Origin: Lachnospiraceae bacterium UBA938
GTDB taxonomy: Bacteria > Bacillota > Clostridia > Lachnospirales > Lachnospiraceae
Assembly: GCA_002293475.1 (NCBI GenBank)
Contig: DBDG01000068.1
Location: forward strand, 1 to 19,864
DNA: 19,864 bases
Reading direction: 5' to 3'
A program made the position numbers and the translations under genes. Positions 15,271-19,864 of this stretch are shown here, piece after piece (position 1 is the stretch's first letter; every line of letters starts with the position of its first letter). Under the pieces are notes generated by a model. That model ran no database searches. It saw only the letters and a list, made by a program, of their open reading frames with translations, and was not told where the DNA came from.

Positions 15271-15276
15271 ATTATA
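15271..15276 (-). promoter_or_regulatory. Candidate -10 box of the small acidic protein gene
   Basis: A perfect TATAAT on the minus strand. The best -35-like hexamer, TTGAAT, is about 20 nt upstream, longer than ideal. The transcript leader would be only about 15 nt, just holding the AGGAGGG site. Confidence 0.35.
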
Positions 15277-15336
15277 ACCGTTAAATTTTTATTACTATTC
15301 AATAGCCATGTAATATTGTATTCATGAAGCCGTAAA

Positions 15337-15355
15337 ATGATATATAGGATATCAT
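15337..15355 (-). terminator. Weak hairpin just after gltX
   Basis: ATGATAT/ATATCAT (7 bp) with a 5-base loop, followed on the minus strand by TTTTA. AT-only stem, so a weak terminator at best. Confidence 0.3.
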
Positions 15356-15366
15356 CCCCGACTATT

Positions 15367-16821
15367 TTAAAAACATTCCAGCAACCGGATGCCTTCCCGG
15401 ATTCTCCGGATCGTTTCGTCCTTGCCCAGCTGCTCCATGATTTCCGTTGCCCCGGCCGGGGTCATCGGCTTACCGGATACGGCTGTCCTGACCGGCCACA
15501 TGACGTAGCCGTTTTTGTATTGATGCTCTTCCGCATAATGAAGCAGCGTGGCATAAAGGGCGTCATTGCTGTAATCATCCTGGGCTTCCAGCAAAGGGAG
15601 GACTGCCTTCAATACTTCCCGGGCGCTTTCCTTGGTGGTTTTCATTTTCTTGTGGACATATATCTCCGGATCATAGTCCGGCAGCTGTTCAAAAAAGCTG
15701 ATCAGTTCCGGGATATCCGCGTAAAGCTCGATCCTGGTCTTGACCATGGCGGCAATCTTCTCATAATCAGCCGCCCTAGTAACCGTCTGGCGGATGACCG
15801 GAAGAGCCGCCTGGTTAAAATCAGCCGCGTCCATGGCCTTGATGTATTCGCCGTTCATCCAGCGCAGCTTCCCGATATCAAAGACGGCGGGGGACTTGGA
15901 GATGCGGCGGTAGTCAAACTGGGCGGTCAGTTCATCTAAAGTGAAGATTTCCTGATTGTTTTCCGGGCTCCAGCCCAGCAGCGCGATGAAATTGACGACC
16001 GCTTCGGGAAGGAAGCCTTGCTCCAACAGATCCTCAAAGGAAGAATGGCCGCTGCGTTTACTGAGTTTCTTATGCTCTGCGTCAGTGATCAGCGGCAGGT
16101 GGACATAGGTCGGCACCTCCCATCCGAAAGCCTGATACAGGCGGTTATATTTGGGGGAAGAGGACAGGTATTCATTGCCCCTGACCACATGGGTTATCCC
16201 CATCAGATGGTCGTCTACCACATTGGCAAAGTTATAGGTCGGATAGCCGTCGGATTTGATCAGGATCATATCATCCAGTTCAGCATTATCCACCGTGATA
16301 TCCCCGTACAGCTCATCATAGAATACCGTGGTTCCGGTCTGCGGATTGTTCTGCCGGATCACATAGGGACAGCCAGATGCCAGTTTTTGCGCTGTTTCCG
16401 CGGCAGTAAGGCCAAGGCAGTGCTTATCGTAGCTGCTGATTTCTTTGCCTTCGACAATCTCGGTTTTCAGCGTCGCAAGCCGCTCGGCGTCACAAAAACA
16501 ATAATAGGCTTCGCCTTTGTCAATCAGCTCCTTGGCGTACTTAAGATAGATGCCCTGCTCTTTCCGCTCGCTCTGTATATAGGGACCGCAACCTTTATCC
16601 CGGCCAGGCCCCTCATCATAATGAATACCGGCTCTTTCTAGGGTCCGGTAGATGATGTCAACGGCTCCCTCGACAAACCGCTCCCTGTCGGTATCCTCGA
16701 TCCGGATGATGAAATCGCCGCCTTCGTGTTTGGCAATCAGGTATTCATAAAGTGCCGAACGCAGGTTGCCGACATGCATCTTGCCGGTAGGGCTGGGCGC
16801 AAATCTGGTTCTGATTTTCAT
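15367..16821 (-). CDS. gltX: Glutamyl-tRNA synthetase
   Basis: 484-residue class I aminoacyl-tRNA synthetase that charges tRNA-Glu. The HIGH-type motif is PSPTGKMHVGNLRSAL (HVGN at 16-19) and the KMSKS-type motif is KKLSKRSG (251-258). Also seen: IRIEDTDRERF at 39-49, a YCFCD segment near 107-111 where many GluRS bind zinc, and DGYPTYNFANVVDDHLMGIT HVVRGNEY at 191-218, the glutamate/ATP pocket region. The alpha-helical anticodon-binding domain fills the C-terminus. I chose ATG at 16821 over the in-frame TTG at 16830, because AGGAG sits 9 nt before the ATG but directly touches the TTG. There is no sign of a T-box leader in the 96-nt gap upstream. Confidence 0.97.
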   Translation of the reverse strand: MKIRTRFAPSPTGKMHVGNLRSALYEYLIAKHEGGDFIIRIEDTDRERFVEGAVDIIYRTLERAGIHYDEGPGRDKGCGPYIQSERKEQGIYLKYAKELIDKGEAYYCFCDAERLATLKTEIVEGKEISSYDKHCLGLTAAETAQKLASGCPYVIRQNNPQTGTTVFYDELYGDITVDNAELDDMILIKSDGYPTYNFANVVDDHLMGITHVVRGNEYLSSSPKYNRLYQAFGWEVPTYVHLPLITDAEHKKLSKRSGHSSFEDLLEQGFLPEAVVNFIALLGWSPENNQEIFTLDELTAQFDYRRISKSPAVFDIGKLRWMNGEYIKAMDAADFNQAALPVIRQTVTRAADYEKIAAMVKTRIELYADIPELISFFEQLPDYDPEIYVHKKMKTTKESAREVLKAVLPLLEAQDDYSNDALYATLLHYAEEHQYKNGYVMWPVRTAVSGKPMTPAGATEIMEQLGKDETIRRIREGIRLLECF

Positions 16822-16917
16822 AGTAGTCAACTCCTGTCATAATTAGTAAAAAATAAGCGTTGTTTGCTTCACCTATATAATAAAGTAAAAAATCAAAAAC
16901 TACAATCCTAAATATTG

Positions 16918-18807
16918 TCACTGAACAGAAGACAAAGATGCGCCCGGTTCATTCCGTATTATTTCTATATCATAGAGCATATAAATCAAGTGCGTATTCA
17001 TCAATCTGGCCCGGCCATGTTCGATCAGATAAACATCCAGATTATAATTCTCACCGCCAAGCTCTTGCTCTAATAGAACTACATAATTCCTGCCGTCAAA
17101 CTCTTCCACAAATATCTGCATCACCGCCCGGCTTCCTTCATAGACTCCCAAATTGCTTCGAAAATCCGTGTCCGGAATATAGTTTCCTTCCTGATCTGTT
17201 TCATATATCGTATATTCCATATGGTTTGTAGAATTAACGGAAGTTGCATCCCACGGCTGTCGGCTTATGATCTCATTATTTCCATCGTTATCTATATCAA
17301 CGCTTTTATGGATATCTATGGACTCTTCTTCAAGATAATTCTGATATAAAATGGCCAGTTCAGCCTCAGATGCCTCCGGTTCATGGCCCCACTGTTCATA
17401 ATAATCCAATGAATGTTCATTTAAGTATACCGTGCTGGACATCAGTTCTGTGATCATCCCTGCCACCTGTTCGACGTGAGTGTCCGCAAAATCAGGATGT
17501 TGATAAGTATGGATATAATCCATATGCTGCCCGTTATAATCCTGGGCAATCCAATAACCCTCTTCTATTTTTTCCGGGCCAAATGCATATATTTCAATGC
17601 CTGTATAAGCGCCGTCATAATTATAAGTAAAATAGGCCAGATATTTCTTTCCTTCATATTCTATGATCTGATGATGACGCGCAAATATCTCTTCACTGAA
17701 TAAGATCCTGAAAGTCCCGTTTTCATCCCTTTGGGCATAGCTGATATAGGAATTGCCAATGCTGCCCCCACGTTCATAAATAACGAGTTCTTCCTCTCCG
17801 CACCCATCCATGTCAGCAAGATAAAACAGCCCGTGTTCCATCATAAACTCAACGTCCTGTCCCGCCGAAAATTCTATTTCAGAGGCGCTGACCTCACAAT
17901 CTATGCCATATTCTTCGATAAATAAATAACTGTCATACGCAAAATAATGTTCCTGAGCTTCTTTCAGAAGCCCGGACGGAATGAGCCGGTTATCTTTCGG
18001 TAATGCCCCGATATCTATTATTGCCGACCTGCCTTCTGAATCAAGATACTTCATCAATATTTCTGTGGCATATGTAACCTTAAGTTTATTAAAGCTACGC
18101 AATGATAGCAGATAATATAATTCCGCCCGCTCCCGTTCTATGAATAAACCTTCTTCCGACTCATACATATAAGCTAGATTGCTCCAGCCGTCACCGGCAT
18201 GACCGCCGCCGGCTCGCCGGAAATATTCCGCCGCAGTCTCCATATCATTTCCAACTCCTAGTCCTTCCCAATACATAGAACCCAAAGCTGTCAGCGATCC
18301 CGGATGATTAAACTCTTCCCCGGCCTTATGAAACCAATAAAACGCCTGTTCATAATCAGGAACTGTTCCCTCGCCGTGCCTATACATCCAACCGACGTTG
18401 TACATGTCAAGTACGCTCCCATTTTCCGCAGCCTTCAGCATCCAGTCAAAAGCCCGTTCATAGTCCTGTTCCACTTCCACACCATAATAGGTTTCTCCAA
18501 AATAATAAAGCATGCCAAGAAATGACTGAGATTCCGGCTCCCCGGCCTCACCACGTTTAAGCAGTTCTTCAAAAGAATTCTCATCTGGCATAGATTCATC
18601 TGCGGATTCTTCTATCGTTCCATCAATGAATTCTTCTGGGGATTCTTCTATAGATTGATCAATGGGGATTGCTTGTCCATCTGCCGGAGATATTCCGCTG
18701 TTATCGATAAGATCTGCTTCATCATAAGAATTTATTCCGTCCGCTGATACACATGAGTATAACAACAGCGTTACCAGGATCAATAAACTAAACCTGCTTC
18801 TTTTCAT
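16918..18807 (-). CDS. Sel1-repeat lipoprotein of unknown function
   Basis: 629-residue predicted lipoprotein. The N-terminus MKRSRFSLLILVTLLLYSC is a lipoprotein signal with the modified Cys at 19 (lipobox LYSC; Tyr at -2 is unusual). An acidic low-complexity stretch (about 25-85) includes an imperfect duplication, SIEESPEEF / TIEESADES. Residues about 88-240 contain four Sel1/TPR-like helical pairs (AFDWMLKAAENG, AFYWFHKAGEE, AAEYFRRAG and so on), which usually mediate protein contacts. The C-terminal 390 residues are not recognised. They include DMDGCGEEELVIY and DIDNDGNNEIISR, Asp-rich loops like those in FG-GAP or calcium-binding repeats, inside predicted beta-structure. ATG 18807 is preferred over the in-frame ATG at 18825 because AAGGAAG lies about 7 nt before it. 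It probably acts on the outer face of the membrane. Confidence 0.85.
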   Translation of the reverse strand: MKRSRFSLLILVTLLLYSCVSADGINSYDEADLIDNSGISPADGQAIPIDQSIEESPEEFIDGTIEESADESMPDENSFEELLKRGEAGEPESQSFLGMLYYFGETYYGVEVEQDYERAFDWMLKAAENGSVLDMYNVGWMYRHGEGTVPDYEQAFYWFHKAGEEFNHPGSLTALGSMYWEGLGVGNDMETAAEYFRRAGGGHAGDGWSNLAYMYESEEGLFIERERAELYYLLSLRSFNKLKVTYATEILMKYLDSEGRSAIIDIGALPKDNRLIPSGLLKEAQEHYFAYDSYLFIEEYGIDCEVSASEIEFSAGQDVEFMMEHGLFYLADMDGCGEEELVIYERGGSIGNSYISYAQRDENGTFRILFSEEIFARHHQIIEYEGKKYLAYFTYNYDGAYTGIEIYAFGPEKIEEGYWIAQDYNGQHMDYIHTYQHPDFADTHVEQVAGMITELMSSTVYLNEHSLDYYEQWGHEPEASEAELAILYQNYLEEESIDIHKSVDIDNDGNNEIISRQPWDATSVNSTNHMEYTIYETDQEGNYIPDTDFRSNLGVYEGSRAVMQIFVEEFDGRNYVVLLEQELGGENYNLDVYLIEHGRARLMNTHLIYMLYDIEIIRNEPGASLSSVQ

Positions 18808-18864
18808 TCCTGTTCTTCCTTCCATGCTGTCAATTTAATCATCTTATATTAACATATCTCTAAT

Positions 18865-18888
18865 CAAAATTACATAATTTTGTGTCAA
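18865..18888 (-). promoter_or_regulatory. Perfect TTGACA -35 next to an 18-bp palindrome, Sel1 lipoprotein gene
   Basis: On the minus strand a consensus -35 TTGACA (18883-18888) is followed at once by the perfect palindrome CAAAATTA-TG-TAATTTTG (18865-18882). The -10 at normal spacing is poor (GATTAG or TGATTA), which would fit a promoter needing an activator or controlled by a repressor at the palindrome. Confidence 0.4.
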
Positions 18889-19077
18889 TGTACTATGAGG
18901 CATAGTCATTTTCGAGGGAGCAACTGTATTGCAGCCGAAAAGCGGCAAAGTTCCTCGTTGATACAGCACTCCACAGTAACATTTATACACACAAATCGCA
19001 AAATACATCTGTAATTAATATTCACGTGCTAAAAATCTTATCATTAACTTCTAACTACTGGGTTCATTCCCAGACCT

Positions 19078-19117
19078 TGCTGCCGGGGTATACCCGCTGC
19101 TGCCGGGGTATACCCGC
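19078..19117. repeat. Two perfect 20-bp tandem repeats with palindromic core
   Basis: TGCTGCCGGGGTATACCCGC occurs twice head to tail (19078-19097, 19098-19117), and a decayed third copy starts at 19118 (TGCTACCGG). Each unit holds the palindrome GGGTATACCC. It lies 11 bp beyond the stop codon of the GLUG-repeat gene. Confidence 0.85.
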
Positions 19118-19128
19118 TGCTACCGGAG

Positions 19129-19864
19129 TTAGCCGGTTACTCTTTCGGATTCGTTATTCTGGCCGTCCGGTTCTTCTTGGGGCTCTTGTTCTTTCAGGTT
19201 TTCTAGTGATTCTTGATCTTCCGGTTCTCCTCCTGATCCTCCGGTTTCTTCCGGTATTTCTTCTCCGGTTTTTCCGTCCTCATCTCCGGTTTCTTCTTCA
19301 TCTTCTCCGCCGGTCACTTCTTCCAACTCACCGGTCAGTTCTTTGCCGGGGTCTTCCCCGGGAATATCTGGAAATATCACCGGATAATTGCCCATGGCAC
19401 GTAGTGTCGGATAACTGTTCTCTTTCATTTCCCAGATATCCTCAAAGTCCCAGCCGGCATAAGTGGCGCGGTCCTTCATTTCTTCGGTAGTCCGCCCTGA
19501 TGCCTGCGTAGATTTCCCCCCGGCCAGATCCTTATCAAAGTAGCAGCTGACCAGGTTGCCGCTGTTATAGCTAAAGCCGCTGGGATTATTGGACAGGGAG
19601 TAGCTGTTCTGGATCCGCACGTTTGTGGCTGATCCTATATATCCTACGAAACCGGCCATATGGCGTCCCGGGGATACGTTCCCGGAAGCCAAGCTGTCCT
19701 TCACTGCGGCTGTCCCGCTTAAGAAACCGGCAAACCCGCCAGCATACGTGCCGGCGGCCACATGGCCGCTGGCGTAGCACTGCTCCGTGACCCCGCCGTA
19801 AATGTAGCCGGCCAAGCCGCCCGCATAACTTGTGCCGGACACATCGGCGGCGGCATAGGAATGT
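19129..19864 (-). CDS. C-terminal part of a GLUG-repeat surface protein
   Basis: The frame is open to the window edge, so the visible 244 residues are only the end of a larger protein; the GTG at 19842 is internal, not a start. Residues visible first are repeats of the GLUG type, such as YAGGLAGYIYGGVTEQCYAS, YAGGFAGFLSG and MAGFVGYIG. These short glycine-rich beta repeats are found in large secreted and adhesin-like proteins. A linking segment, WDFEDIWEMKENSYPTLRAM, is the typical cap that follows GLUG arrays. The last 80 residues are a Glu/Gly/Pro-rich acidic tail (GEDEEETGDEDG, PQEEPDGQNN) ending in VTG. No LPXTG motif or final membrane helix is seen, so how it is attached to the cell is unclear; an acidic tail could act as a spacer or bind cations. 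Confidence 0.82.
   Translation of the reverse strand, partial: HSYAAADVSGTSYAGGLAGYIYGGVTEQCYASGHVAAGTYAGGFAGFLSGTAAVKDSLASGNVSPGRHMAGFVGYIGSATNVRIQNSYSLSNNPSGFSYNSGNLVSCYFDKDLAGGKSTQASGRTTEEMKDRATYAGWDFEDIWEMKENSYPTLRAMGNYPVIFPDIPGEDPGKELTGELEEVTGGEDEEETGDEDGKTGEEIPEETGGSGGEPEDQESLENLKEQEPQEEPDGQNNESERVTG

Larger units (their letters stand above)
18808..19128. other. Intergenic region upstream of the Sel1 lipoprotein gene
   Basis: 321 bp without a supported gene. It contains the -35/palindrome site, an imperfect hairpin at 18913-18957 (CGAGG/CCTCG ends with an inner GCCG/CGGC pair), a small CTGGG/CCCAG hairpin at 19058-19073, and 20-bp tandem repeats at 19078-19117. The hairpins may end transcription of the GLUG protein gene, but none is followed by a T-run. 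Confidence 0.6.

Noticed and set aside
16018..16641. 207-codon plus-strand frame inside gltX
   Set aside because: Antisense shadow of a conserved synthetase gene with no independent support.
16822..16830. TTG start giving three extra residues to gltX
   Set aside because: AGGAG touches the TTG directly, while it is 9 nt from the ATG at 16821, and GluRS proteins usually begin right before the RTRFAPSPTG segment.
16855..16869. AAGC/GCTT hairpin before a T6 run as terminator of the Sel1 lipoprotein gene
   Set aside because: Only four base pairs and it lies close to the gltX ribosome site; too weak to call.
19840..19842. GTG as the start of the GLUG-repeat protein
   Set aside because: The frame continues upstream through more repeat-like residues (HSYAAAD) to the window edge, so the gene is only partly visible.
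1..19864. CRISPR arrays, tRNA or rRNA genes, prophage or transposase genes
   Set aside because: No regularly spaced repeats, no tRNA-like or rRNA conserved sequence, and no recombinase or transposase motifs were seen.

Overview
The window looks like chromosomal DNA from an anaerobic Gram-positive bacterium of the class Clostridia, probably close to Lachnospiraceae. This is inferred from the strong AGGAGG-type ribosome sites, AT-rich intergenic regions between coding sequence of moderate GC, a PPi-type pyruvate phosphate dikinase, an acidic small protein of a kind I associate with Lachnospiraceae, a Firmicutes-type YbiT-like ABC-F protein, and a secreted GLUG-repeat protein. No rRNA, tRNA, CRISPR array, phage gene or transposase was seen.

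Layout. 1-1197 (-): MFS transporter, cut at its C-terminus by the window edge. 1449-3236 (+): membrane chemoreceptor. 3357-4082 (-): LytTR regulator with a degenerate receiver domain. 4180-6912 (-): large secreted GH18 chitinase with two Ig-like and two chitin-binding modules. 6913-7669: 757 bp without a protein gene. It holds the chitinase promoter, an AT-rich stretch, a probable ppdK terminator, and a GC-rich palindromic element of about 293 bp between 9-bp direct repeats. 7670-10288 (-): ppdK. 10469-11323 (-): membrane-anchored glycerophosphodiester phosphodiesterase. 11539-13179 (+): YbiT-type ABC-F ATPase, probably cotranscribed with 13235-14941 (+), a PHP phosphoesterase fused to a Cof-type HAD phosphatase. 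14986-15249 (-): small acidic protein. 15367-16821 (-): gltX. 16918-18807 (-): Sel1-repeat lipoprotein. 19129-19864 (-): C-terminal part of a GLUG-repeat surface protein that runs off the window.

How the genes may work together. The chemoreceptor, LytTR regulator and chitinase sit side by side and could form a sensing, regulation and degradation group for chitin, but that link is positional inference only. The rest is mostly central metabolism, translation and envelope functions.

The least ordinary signals are: (a) the GC-rich inverted-repeat element lying exactly at the ppdK stop codon, flanked by ATTAGCTGT repeats and apparently separating ppdK from its terminator; (b) the ABC-F protein, in which the two motifs that would build one of its two composite ATP sites are both degenerate; (c) the LytTR regulator lacking its phospho-acceptor Asp; (d) the PHP-HAD fusion; and (e) perfect palindromes inside candidate promoters.
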